Translations under genes and position numbers: made by a program
The notes under the pieces: model-generated
Database searches by the model: none
Told to the model about the DNA's origin: nothing
The model's input: the letters and a program-made list of their open reading frames with translations, nothing else
Shown here: piece by piece, positions 44,143 to 52,674 of the stretch
How positions within the stretch are numbered: position 1 is the first letter of the stretch
Layout: each line of letters starts with the position of its first letter
Assembly (NCBI GenBank): GCA_000403255.2
Contig: KE159572.1
Coordinates: 1-64,000, forward strand
Length of the DNA stretch: 64,000 nt
Direction of reading: 5' to 3'
Source: Lachnospiraceae bacterium 3-1
GTDB taxonomy: Bacteria > Bacillota > Clostridia > Lachnospirales > Lachnospiraceae

Positions 44143-45207
44143 ATGTATTCGATAACATTAGAAGTAAATCAAATATGTAATTTTAGTTGTGATTACTGCT
44201 ATCTGGGAAAATTATCTAGTAAGAGAATGGATTTTGTGACGGCTTATCAGGCAATGGAAATAGCATTTTTAAATGCACAGAGACATGCAGATCGTATGGT
44301 TTGGATTGACTTTGTAGGAGGAGAGACTTTGCTAAGCTATGAATTCATACGAAAAGTATCTGATTGGATTGATTTAGAAGCACAAAAAAGAAATTTGGCA
44401 GTTAAATATTCTATTACAACAAATGGAAGTATTATAAATCAAGATATTTTAGAGTGGCTTATTCGCAAGAAGGTGCAGGTGAAAATTAGCATTGATGGAG
44501 GAAAAGAAGTACAAGATAAAAATCGTAAATATTGCGATGGAAGTGGAACACATGACAAAATAATTGATAATATTGCTCAATTTCATGAGTACGAGAATAG
44601 AACTAAGATGCGTATGCAAGCAACACACGTTGTAACGAGAAACAATTATGAAGATTTATATAATAGCGTCAAATATCTAGTAGAGGATCTAGAAATGCAA
44701 GTGATAGATTCTGCACTAGATTTGTCTGTAGAATGGAATTATGAACAGTTGGACTTTATAGCTAAAGAATGGGAAAAGGTTATAGAATACAATTTGATGA
44801 GAATTCATAAGGGAAAGCCTTTTATGTGGGGACTCATAATAGATATGCAACAATATTTTGCACCGTCTGTATGTAAAGGTTGCGGTGTCGGAGCCATACG
44901 AATTTATGTGAGGACTGATGGAAGTATCTATGGGTGTGCATCTAATTTAACAGAGACGGGTTATCTTGGAGATGTAAAGGGCGGATTGATTATTCAGAAG
45001 GTAAAGCATTATTTGGGTAATGAGCAAGAATGTTTGAAATGCAATCATTGTATTTTCAAGAGAAAGTGTTTAGCAAAAATTTGTTTGATGAATAGAACTA
45101 GGCAGGAAAATGGAGACGAAATACCCAATTGGGTGATGTGTTATTTAGAGGGAAAAAAACAGACATTGTGGAATAAATATAAAGAATACATAAGAATACT
45201 TGTATAG
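44143..45207 (+). CDS. Radical SAM/SPASM maturase RS2
   Basis: A 354-residue radical SAM enzyme with C12-NFS-C16-DY-C19, GGET in place of GGEP, and SPASM cysteines in CKGCGVGAI, YGCASNL, CLKCNHCIFKRKCLAKIC and MCYLEGK. It starts 7 bp after RS1, so the two are co-translated and probably act on A1. It is paralogous to RS4 (both begin MYSITLEVNQ / MYTLSLEIIN and share CYLG). No N-terminal RRE domain is visible. Confidence 0.92.
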   Translation: MYSITLEVNQICNFSCDYCYLGKLSSKRMDFVTAYQAMEIAFLNAQRHADRMVWIDFVGGETLLSYEFIRKVSDWIDLEAQKRNLAVKYSITTNGSIINQDILEWLIRKKVQVKISIDGGKEVQDKNRKYCDGSGTHDKIIDNIAQFHEYENRTKMRMQATHVVTRNNYEDLYNSVKYLVEDLEMQVIDSALDLSVEWNYEQLDFIAKEWEKVIEYNLMRIHKGKPFMWGLIIDMQQYFAPSVCKGCGVGAIRIYVRTDGSIYGCASNLTETGYLGDVKGGLIIQKVKHYLGNEQECLKCNHCIFKRKCLAKICLMNRTRQENGDEIPNWVMCYLEGKKQTLWNKYKEYIRILV

Positions 45208-45288
45208 TGAGTTAAATTTATAAATAATACCACTTATCTATGTAAAATGCCTTCGGAAGTATGTTATAATAGTATCGGAGGTATAGAG

Positions 45289-45624
45289 ATGAATGTTATA
45301 CGTCAATTAAGAAAAAAGGTCGGCATTTCACAAAAAGAATTAAGCATCCAGCTGAAACTTAGTCAACAATCAATTAGTAGAATAGAAAACATGGATAGTT
45401 TGGATACTGTTCCTGGATATCTATTATTACGGTTTGCAGATTTTTTTAATGTTACAATTGATAAATTGATTGGGAAAGACGAGCTGGATTTGTCTGAAGA
45501 ACAAGAAGACTAGATGTGGCAGATATACAGACAATTGGATTCTGTCAATAGGGAAACTTTATTAGTTATGGGAAGAAGGTTATTTGATACGCAGGAATCC
45601 GATACAAAGATAAGTGGTAGGTGA
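45289..45624 (+). pseudogene. Xre-type regulator split by an in-frame TAG
   Basis: ATG 45289 (GGAGGT upstream) encodes a 74-residue HTH protein: VIRQLRKKVGISQKELSIQL, then KLSQQSISRIENMDSL. It ends at TAG 45511-45513. The next codon is ATG, and the same frame continues 36 residues: MWQIYRQLDSVNRETLLVMG, then RRLF. This matches the C-terminus of the intact paralogue at 63178. The stop therefore separates the HTH from its conserved helical tail. It may be a mutation, or two coupled products. It precedes RR2 and the kinase. Confidence 0.75.
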
Positions 45625-45630
45625 GCATAC

Positions 45631-46341
45631 GTGATAAAAATTGCAATATGTGATGATGAAGAAGTATTCTTGAATACTCTTGAAAGAATGATTAGGAATT
45701 ATGAGAAGACTATAAAGGAAAAATTATTAATAAAAAGATATACCAAGCCATTATATTTAATGGATTCACTGGCAGAAGATTTTCAAGTATTTTTCTTGGA
45801 TATGCAGATGCCTAATATGGATGGATTTGAATTGGCTAGGGTAATAAGAAAATATGATGAAAAATCAACAATTATTTTTGTGACATCCCATAGAGAGTAT
45901 GGGTTAGGGTGTTTCGAATTTGAGCCAGCGAATTATATAATTAAACCTATTACCCAAATTCAAGTTGATTGTGAATTGAATCGTGTTATACGAAAAATTA
46001 ATTCAGGAGAACGAGAATATATTGGAGTGAAAAGTAACGCAGGTTTCATGAAATTGTTTCTTTCAGATATCCAGTACATTGAGACGGTAGATAGGAATGT
46101 AGTATTCCATACGGTTAGTAAAGGAGATGTAATAGGACGATTTAAGATGCAGGATTTGGAAGTCCGTTTAGAAAAATATGCGTTTTATAGATGTCATAAC
46201 GGTGTGATTGTTAATTTGGATTATGTTGATTATGTCCAAGAATTTATGATTGTGTTGGTAAGTGGAGAAAAAATTTATACGACAAAATCTAGGAAAAAAG
46301 AACTGATTAAAAAATTAGCGGAACGGACTGGAAGTGCATAA
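45631..46341 (+). CDS. LytTR-family response regulator RR2
   Basis: A 236-residue AgrA-like regulator starting at GTG 45631 after GGTGAGC. The receiver has AICDDEEVF and D57 in FFLDMQMPNMDGFELA. The LytTR domain has IQYIETVDRNVVFHT, FYRCHNGVIVNLDYVDYVQE and TTKSRKKELIKKLA. It is clearly paralogous to RR1. It is followed at once by its kinase, so this is the cognate pair; probable targets are the 24-bp elements upstream of the cluster genes. Confidence 0.93.
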   Translation: MIKIAICDDEEVFLNTLERMIRNYEKTIKEKLLIKRYTKPLYLMDSLAEDFQVFFLDMQMPNMDGFELARVIRKYDEKSTIIFVTSHREYGLGCFEFEPANYIIKPITQIQVDCELNRVIRKINSGEREYIGVKSNAGFMKLFLSDIQYIETVDRNVVFHTVSKGDVIGRFKMQDLEVRLEKYAFYRCHNGVIVNLDYVDYVQEFMIVLVSGEKIYTTKSRKKELIKKLAERTGSA

Positions 46342-46342
46342 A

Positions 46343-47656
46343 ATGAATATAGAGATATTGAAAGATTTATTTTCTGCCTTTAATATTATATTACTTTTTT
46401 ATATATTAGGCGAGAGAATGGAAAAAAGAGTAACCAAGAAATTGAGACTTGTTTTGGGTCTTGTTATTGCAATAATGCTTTCAATTATAGAAAACAGTTT
46501 ACATACACATATTATCTATAGTTTTATTTTAATAACCATAATTTCTTTGAGTGCAGGAAGAATTATATGGAAATATAGTTTGAAATACTGTTTTATTATA
46601 AATTGTATTTTTCTTTCCTTTATATCATTGGCACAGGTGCTTGCGTGTACGATTGAATATATACAAACAGAAAAATTTTTATTGGAACTTCCAGACAATT
46701 ACCAAATACAAATGTTAATAATGTCTGAGATTATTATTACGATAGGTGTATTGATTAGTGTTAAATTAATCCGGAAAATACCTACGCAAATTAACACCCT
46801 AAATTTTATCACTATTGTAATTCCAAATCTGATAAGTATAATTGTAATGTTACTATTAGGGGATAAGTTATATTATAGTACGTATATGTTTACTAATATA
46901 GAGTCTGTGATAACGATTATGCTAGCGGGTTTTGTTTTGATTATAGGAAGCATGTGCAATGTTGTGTTATTAGAATATTATCTAAATGCAAAACAGATTG
47001 AAAGTGAGAAGAAATTGCAGCTAAAGGAAATGAGTCTTCAATATGATTATTATGTAAGGTTGGAGAGAGATATGGATGGTGTAAGGCGTATTGCACATGA
47101 TATACGAAATCATTTGGAAGCTTTACGAGGAAGCAAGGATGAGAAGGAGAAAGAAGAATATATTGGCAGTATAGAGAATAAATTGGATCGATATGAGAGT
47201 TATTATAACACAGGAAATGCTTTTATTGACAGTATATTGCATAGGAAAAAAATAGATGCAATAGAGCAAGGGATTGAACTAAAAATTCTTGCGGATTTAC
47301 GTCCATTTGCTAATATGAAAAATGAGGATTTATGTGTTGTTATCTCAAATATTTTGGATAATGCTTTAAGAGAATGTGAATTGAGGAAAAAAGAGGAGCC
47401 AGGAAAAGAAAATTTAATTCAATTACGAGCTGGTAAATTTAGAGGTTTTTTATCAATTGTATGTGAAAATAGTATAAGAAAAAATCAGGCAAAATATGTT
47501 GTATCAAGTAGGGAAATCCAAACAACAAAGCCAGATAAGAGCCATCATGGATATGGTATTAAAAATGTAAAAAATATAGTACGAAAATATGGTGGAGAAT
47601 ATTCTATACAAGTGAGAGATGGTATGTTTTGTTTTTCAATTATTGTACCTTTGTGA
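46343..47656 (+). CDS. AgrC-like sensor histidine kinase
   Basis: A 437-residue kinase with about six hydrophobic segments in the first 200 residues, then a GHKL kinase domain. The phospho-acceptor is in RRIAHDIRNHLEALRG, followed by VISNILDNALRECELRK and HGYGIKNVKNIVRKYGG. This layout is that of peptide-pheromone sensors of the AgrC/ComD type (HPK10). No agrB/agrD genes are present, so a mature cluster peptide may be the signal. The start is ATG 46343, or GTG 46334 overlapping RR2. Confidence 0.9.
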   Translation: MNIEILKDLFSAFNIILLFYILGERMEKRVTKKLRLVLGLVIAIMLSIIENSLHTHIIYSFILITIISLSAGRIIWKYSLKYCFIINCIFLSFISLAQVLACTIEYIQTEKFLLELPDNYQIQMLIMSEIIITIGVLISVKLIRKIPTQINTLNFITIVIPNLISIIVMLLLGDKLYYSTYMFTNIESVITIMLAGFVLIIGSMCNVVLLEYYLNAKQIESEKKLQLKEMSLQYDYYVRLERDMDGVRRIAHDIRNHLEALRGSKDEKEKEEYIGSIENKLDRYESYYNTGNAFIDSILHRKKIDAIEQGIELKILADLRPFANMKNEDLCVVISNILDNALRECELRKKEEPGKENLIQLRAGKFRGFLSIVCENSIRKNQAKYVVSSREIQTTKPDKSHHGYGIKNVKNIVRKYGGEYSIQVRDGMFCFSIIVPL

Positions 47657-47660
47657 CTAA

Positions 47661-47688
47661 AAAAAAGAGAGCGCATGCTCTCTTTTTT
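47661..47688 (+). terminator. Terminator after the kinase gene
   Basis: AAAAAAGAGAGC-GCAT-GCTCTCTTTTTT, a perfect stem with a T run. Confidence 0.9.
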
Positions 47689-47704
47689 GTTTAGAAAATA
47701 AAAG

Positions 47705-47753
47705 AGTCAAAATAAGCAATAATTATTGAAATATGTAACAAATTTTTTATACT
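47705..47753 (+). promoter_or_regulatory. RiPP-regulon promoter of the phospholipase gene
   Basis: The element at 47705-47728 begins AGTCAAAATAAGCAATAATT. The -10 TATACT is at 47748-47753, 43 bp from the element start. A -35-like TTGAAA (47726-47731) overlaps the element's end. Confidence 0.65.
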
Positions 47754-47781
47754 GAAGAAAAAAGTATAGGAGGTAATAGGT

Positions 47782-48624
47782 ATGAAGAAAAAACTAAAAA
47801 TCATGGTATCGCTAATAGGAGTTTTAGCGATGATTTCAGCTAATGTGGTATTTGCAGCAGAATCACAGAAAGTTCCCCAGAAGATTCAAGAAATAGCAAA
47901 TGGTTCCGACGATATCTATGGTGATGGTGCACCTCTGGAGCATGTTGAAAATGGGGATGAACGTTTTCAATCGGGCGGTATTGATCATACTCATCAGTAC
48001 ATAGTAGCAAATGCACTTACCATTTTGAATAATGATAAAGGGGGAAGCTTATTTAATGATGAATTAAATGCAAGAATATTAATGGAGGCGACAGATTGGC
48101 CTGATAAGGTTGGAAATGAGACGGACTTTGGTACATTTGCAGGGCACTTTTATGATCCAGATACCGGAAAAAACTGGATGGGACAGACATCACCAACTGC
48201 CCGGACAAGAGCAGAGACATATTATGAGAATGCAGTTATCATGTATCAGGCTGGAGATATAAATAGGGCAATGGATTATCTTGGAAAAGGAACGCACTAT
48301 GTATCTGATTTGAATGAACCGCACCATGCTTCAAATTTAACGGCGGTAAATAGTAATCATTCAGCGTTTGAAAAGTATGTAGACAAAAATAGAACATCTT
48401 ACACGATTTCAGGTAATTCGTTTTCTTCTCAAATCTATAATGATGCAGTTTCTCTATCAGTAGGAGATTTGATGTATTCAGCTGCGAAGCATGCAAAAGG
48501 ACTGGTTGATATGGCACAAAATGAAAGTACATATTCAAATGCAGGAAATCAATCAGTACAGTATGCAATTAGAACAGTCACACAATATATCTATAAATTT
48601 GGAAAAGAAGTGGGAATTTACTAA
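47782..48624 (+). CDS. Secreted zinc-dependent phospholipase C
   Basis: 280 residues with a signal peptide (about 1-26, ending VVFAA). It matches the bacterial zinc-metallophospholipase C family: H69-T-H71, D105/D108, H122 in AGHFYDP, H172-x3-D176, H182 in HYVSDLNEPHHASN, and H193-x3-E197. Nearly all zinc ligands of Bacillus cereus PLC have counterparts. It lacks the C-terminal lipid-binding domain of Clostridium perfringens alpha-toxin. It carries the same promoter element as the RiPP genes, so it is probably co-induced. AGGAGG precedes the ATG. Confidence 0.9.
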   Translation: MKKKLKIMVSLIGVLAMISANVVFAAESQKVPQKIQEIANGSDDIYGDGAPLEHVENGDERFQSGGIDHTHQYIVANALTILNNDKGGSLFNDELNARILMEATDWPDKVGNETDFGTFAGHFYDPDTGKNWMGQTSPTARTRAETYYENAVIMYQAGDINRAMDYLGKGTHYVSDLNEPHHASNLTAVNSNHSAFEKYVDKNRTSYTISGNSFSSQIYNDAVSLSVGDLMYSAAKHAKGLVDMAQNESTYSNAGNQSVQYAIRTVTQYIYKFGKEVGIY

Positions 48625-48673
48625 AGTTATATTACGGTATGAATAGTAGTATACGTTTGATTCTTTGTTTATG

Positions 48674-48716
48674 AACCAACTGCAATTATGTATTTATTAC
48701 ATAATTGCGGTTGGTT
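48674..48716 (+). terminator. Terminator after the phospholipase gene
   Basis: AACCAACTGCAATTATGTA pairs with TACATAATTGCGGTTGGTT around TTTAT, followed by GTTGTTTT. Confidence 0.85.
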
Positions 48717-48749
48717 GTTGTTTTAAAGAGGACAATCAATCAACTAAAA

Positions 48750-48798
48750 AGTCAAATTAAGCAAAAATTATAGAAAAAAATAGGATAAAGAGTACACT
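48750..48798 (+). promoter_or_regulatory. RiPP-regulon promoter of the RS3 operon
   Basis: The element at 48750-48773 begins AGTCAAATTAAGCAAAAATT. The -10 TACACT is at 48793-48798, again 43 bp from the element start. Confidence 0.65.
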
Positions 48799-48833
48799 GA
48801 ATTATATTATTACATTTAGGAATAGGAGGACAT

Positions 48834-49997
48834 ATGTACAATTTTACATTATATATGACAACAGATTGCAATTTTAAATGCCAGTATTGTTATGAAGACT
48901 ACCATAACCATTATCAGTTGAATGAAAAAACACTTGTGGACTCGTTGGAGTTTATGATGAATTATGGGGATAGAGGGAAAATCTTGCTTGATTTTTTGGG
49001 CGGTGAGCCTTTGCTGAAGAAAGATTTAATTTACCAGGCAGTAGCCTATATCAAAGATAATTATCCGGAAAGGGAAGTAAAGTATTATATTACTACCAAT
49101 TGTTCCCTGATGGATGATCGGTTCATTGCATTTATGAAAGAAAATCATTTTACAGTACGTCTTAGTTTTGATGGGAATAAGGAAACCCATGATTTGAACA
49201 GAGTTGCGAAAGATGGAGTTTCTTGCTATGACAAAATTTTTGAGAATATCATGAAGGTAAAGGATAGTGGATTGAATTTTTCTGTAAGAATGACGGTCAC
49301 AGAAAATACCATTCCGCATATGTTCGAAAACATCTGTTACCTGCATGAGCATGGTCTGGATAACATCTGTATGATTATGGATGTATATTTAAAAATATCT
49401 GATGAACTGAAGGTAGACTTTGAAAACCAGGTAGAACAAATTTTACAGTACTATTTGGATGAGGCAGCAGCGGGCAGAGCTTTTACCATAGATCAATTTG
49501 ATGGAAAAATGTTTAATATGCTGTGTGATTTTGGAAATTGTTTTAGCATGTGCGATGCCGGAATTGGAAATTTCAAGATATTTCCGAATGGTCAGATATA
49601 CCCATGCGGTTTTCTTACAAGTAATGAAAAATATTGTATAGGAAATATTAAGGAAGGCGTTGATATAAGAAAGTCAAAATCAATAGCAATGTCTAACTTT
49701 GATAAAACCGATCCGAAGTGTAAGGGATGCACAATTCGAGATTTTTGTCATGGTATGAAATGCGGATATATGAATTTTATCAATACAGGGAAAATTAATG
49801 TACCATCGGATGCAGAGTGTATTTTTGAACACATCTTTTATAAGGCAATGGTGCAGATCCTTGAATATTATTTGCAGCAGCCGATTGAAATAGTTAGAGA
49901 TAAATTAGGAATGTATGTGGGCTATATCCAGGAGAAATATTTAAAATTAAGTGAGTTCGGAGAGAAGATTGCCAAGAGGTTAAGAGATGAAATGTAA
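48834..49997 (+). CDS. Radical SAM/SPASM maturase RS3
   Basis: A 387-residue radical SAM enzyme with C12-NFK-C16-QY-C19, FLGGEPLL, and SPASM cysteines in MLCDFGNCFSMCDAG, YPCGF, CKGCTIRDFCHGMKCGY and AECIFEH. It is paralogous to RS1. It is the first gene of the RS3-ABC-S8-RS4-RS5 operon and has its own regulon promoter. AGGAGG precedes the ATG. It overlaps the exporter gene by 11 bp. Substrate most likely A2/A3; crosslink type unknown. Confidence 0.92.
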   Translation: MYNFTLYMTTDCNFKCQYCYEDYHNHYQLNEKTLVDSLEFMMNYGDRGKILLDFLGGEPLLKKDLIYQAVAYIKDNYPEREVKYYITTNCSLMDDRFIAFMKENHFTVRLSFDGNKETHDLNRVAKDGVSCYDKIFENIMKVKDSGLNFSVRMTVTENTIPHMFENICYLHEHGLDNICMIMDVYLKISDELKVDFENQVEQILQYYLDEAAAGRAFTIDQFDGKMFNMLCDFGNCFSMCDAGIGNFKIFPNGQIYPCGFLTSNEKYCIGNIKEGVDIRKSKSIAMSNFDKTDPKCKGCTIRDFCHGMKCGYMNFINTGKINVPSDAECIFEHIFYKAMVQILEYYLQQPIEIVRDKLGMYVGYIQEKYLKLSEFGEKIAKRLRDEM

Positions 49998-51648
49998 AGA
50001 AAGTCGTCCGTATCTTGGATTTTTACAAGAGTATGCTTTTAAGAAAAAGTTACTTTCTTCCTACATGTTAACAATAACAATGATTGTGTTAACGGCTGGG
50101 GTTTCGTTGGTACGTCCAGAACTGCAGGGAAAAGTGATAGATGATCTGGGAAATCCGCATAGTACCAGTTTATCTGCATTTATGATTCTTTTGGCAGTGT
50201 TCCTGGGAATATTGTTGCTGAATTATCTTATGAATTATATACAGCGTTATATTGTGGCTGTTATATCGGAAGAAATAGCAGCAGATATGCGACAAAAGAT
50301 AGAAGATAAATTGTCAACGGTTAGTGTGAATTTTTTTGAGAAAGTAAAGCTAAGTGACATTTTGCTGAAAGTAGATAAAGATGTATCAGCAGTGAAACAA
50401 TGTGGAATCACAAGTATTATCACATTGGTTTCCAATATTGTTATTCTGGTGGTTGTGCCTCCATATATGTTTTCTATCCATAAGGGAATTGCCGCATCCA
50501 ATATTATTTTACTTGTTAGCGTTCCTTTTATTAGTAGAATTCTAGGGGAATTGATACAAGAAACCAGTGGTCAAGTTCTGGAAGGATATAACAGTATCAC
50601 CAATGTTCTGACAAACACTTATGATAATTGGTTTATTACAAGACTCTTTCAATGTGGGCAATATGTGCATGATATGTACTTTGAGAAAAATCAGAAATAC
50701 AAAAAAGAGACGAATCGCCAGAATTTGTTGTACATATTGAATACATCTACGATACTCGTGATCCAGTTTATAGGAACAGTCATAATTTGGGTAGTCGGTG
50801 CACAAGAAGTATTTAAAGGGAATATGACCATAGGTACCATTATGGCCTTGATGAATTACCAGACAATTATTATGAATCCTATTATTGGAATTGCACAGTT
50901 TGCTAACGAGTATCATACAGCTGTAGTTTCCTTAAAGGATATTAATGGTCTGCTTCAGTATCCGGATCAGAAACAAGGAGACGGAAAGAAAGTAACAACA
51001 GTTAACAACATTTCCTTAGAAGAGATGAGCTTTTCTTATCCAGAGTCAAATAAGAAGGTATTTGACCGGCTCAATTTGAAGTTCGAAAAAGGAACTCTTT
51101 ACGGAGTTCATGGAAAAAGTGGACAAGGTAAAAGCACTCTGTTCAAAATTATAACAGGTGTGTATCAACCGACAGAAGGAAAAGTGGTTGTGAACGACAC
51201 TGATTTGCAGGAATTAGATATTAACAGTTATTGGGAAAATACAGGATATGTTATGCAGCGTACACAGTTCTTCAATGATACAGTAAGACGGAACATGGAA
51301 TTACTACATATTGCTTCAGAGGAAGAAATGGATACGGTGGCGAAGTGCTTGGATTTGCAGGATGAAATACATTCATTAAAAGCGGGATGGGATACAGAAA
51401 TACAAGTAGACCCATGTAATTTTTCTGAAGGACAGATGCGGCGTTTGGATATTATGAGAAATATTTTGAAAAATTCACAAATTTTAGTCTTTGATGAAGC
51501 AACAGCTAACATTGACGGAAAACGTAGGAAAAGTTTTTATCAGTTGTTACATGAATTATCTGTAGATAAAATAGTTATTTTTGCAACTCACAATTTAGAG
51601 GAGCTAGAAGAAGCAGATGTGATAATTGATTTAAATAAGTTTTCATAA
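49987..51648 (+). CDS. ABC exporter (fused TMD-NBD), without peptidase domain
   Basis: A 553-residue half-transporter: six membrane segments within about residues 20-300, then an ATPase. Walker A is GKSGQGKST, the signature is a variant FSEGQMRRLD, Walker B is ILVFDEATANID, and the H-loop is FATHN. It has no N-terminal C39 peptidase, unlike many bacteriocin exporters. Leader removal must be done elsewhere, plausibly by the S8 protein encoded next. It probably exports the modified peptide. Confidence 0.9.
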   Translation: MKCKESRPYLGFLQEYAFKKKLLSSYMLTITMIVLTAGVSLVRPELQGKVIDDLGNPHSTSLSAFMILLAVFLGILLLNYLMNYIQRYIVAVISEEIAADMRQKIEDKLSTVSVNFFEKVKLSDILLKVDKDVSAVKQCGITSIITLVSNIVILVVVPPYMFSIHKGIAASNIILLVSVPFISRILGELIQETSGQVLEGYNSITNVLTNTYDNWFITRLFQCGQYVHDMYFEKNQKYKKETNRQNLLYILNTSTILVIQFIGTVIIWVVGAQEVFKGNMTIGTIMALMNYQTIIMNPIIGIAQFANEYHTAVVSLKDINGLLQYPDQKQGDGKKVTTVNNISLEEMSFSYPESNKKVFDRLNLKFEKGTLYGVHGKSGQGKSTLFKIITGVYQPTEGKVVVNDTDLQELDINSYWENTGYVMQRTQFFNDTVRRNMELLHIASEEEMDTVAKCLDLQDEIHSLKAGWDTEIQVDPCNFSEGQMRRLDIMRNILKNSQILVFDEATANIDGKRRKSFYQLLHELSVDKIVIFATHNLEELEEADVIIDLNKFS

Positions 51649-51670
51649 GTAGTAGAAGGGAGGGAAGCTA

Positions 51671-52663
51671 ATGAAAATTGGTGTCTTAGATACAGATGGG
51701 GATTTTAAACATAGATTTTTTAGAGATAAGAAACTAGATATAAGAAGAAAAAGTACCAATGGAGAATATAGAAAATATGGTATTGGATTTACTCATGGAG
51801 AAATTGTTTGTTCAATGATTTTAAAAGAAAATCCACAAGCGGAAATTATATTATATCCTATTATTTCGGAGAATATGAAATGTTCTGTCTTGGAATTGAT
51901 TAGGGGAATCGAATCACTAATTGAATCCGGTGTTGATATCATTAATTTAAGTGTAGGAGATGAATATAATTACCACCCAGAACTAGAAAGTATCTGCAAA
52001 GACGCTCAAAGACAAGGGATACTAATAGTAGCAGCACATTCAAACAGGAACGTATATGCAACATATCCGGCTGATTTATCATTTGTAGTAGGTGTAAAAT
52101 GCACTGACAAAAACTCACCTGAAAAAATTATGTTGTTCGATGAAAGTCGCAATGAAGTTATCTTCTCTTCAAGCTATTTTTCTTTGTATCATTTGGAAAT
52201 TCCCAGATTGATACAGGGAAATAGTTTTGCATGTGCCAAAATTTCAGGATTATTGAGTTGGCATAAGGATAGTTTTAGAGAAGCGTTAAAGAATTTAGAA
52301 CATAGTTTTTTGAATCATTATTATCCATGTGAAACTTTAAAACAAAAACAATGCTTATTTTGTACCAATCGTCCGAATGATCAGATGGAGCAGAGATTTA
52401 TAAATGAAGTAACAAATACGATTGCAAATTTTACAATTGAGGATATGGATTCAGAAATGGTTAGACAATTGCACGACTGGGAAATACTTTTTATAGATTG
52501 CGATAGTTATCAGGCTGTTTTACCATATAAAGATAAAATACGAGATTTTAAAATTTTGCACCAAGAAAAAGAAATTGTTTTACGGTATCCATTATTTAGT
52601 TTGGAAGAACGTATGAATTTAGATTTACAATACAGAGTTTTGATTCATCAATTTTTTATATGA
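51671..52663 (+). CDS. Subtilisin-like (S8) protease, intracellular type
   Basis: 330 residues. Catalytic triad positions are visible: D7 in IGVLDTD, H42 in FTHGEIV, S185 in QGNSFACAKISG (variant of GTSxA), plus oxyanion N125 in AAHSN. There is no signal peptide or propeptide. After about residue 210 comes a family-specific C-terminal domain of unknown role. It lies between the exporter and RS4, so it is the best candidate for precursor leader cleavage in the cytoplasm. AGGGAGGGAAG precedes the ATG. Confidence 0.85.
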   Translation: MKIGVLDTDGDFKHRFFRDKKLDIRRKSTNGEYRKYGIGFTHGEIVCSMILKENPQAEIILYPIISENMKCSVLELIRGIESLIESGVDIINLSVGDEYNYHPELESICKDAQRQGILIVAAHSNRNVYATYPADLSFVVGVKCTDKNSPEKIMLFDESRNEVIFSSSYFSLYHLEIPRLIQGNSFACAKISGLLSWHKDSFREALKNLEHSFLNHYYPCETLKQKQCLFCTNRPNDQMEQRFINEVTNTIANFTIEDMDSEMVRQLHDWEILFIDCDSYQAVLPYKDKIRDFKILHQEKEIVLRYPLFSLEERMNLDLQYRVLIHQFFI

Positions 52664-52674
52664 GGAGGAATAAA

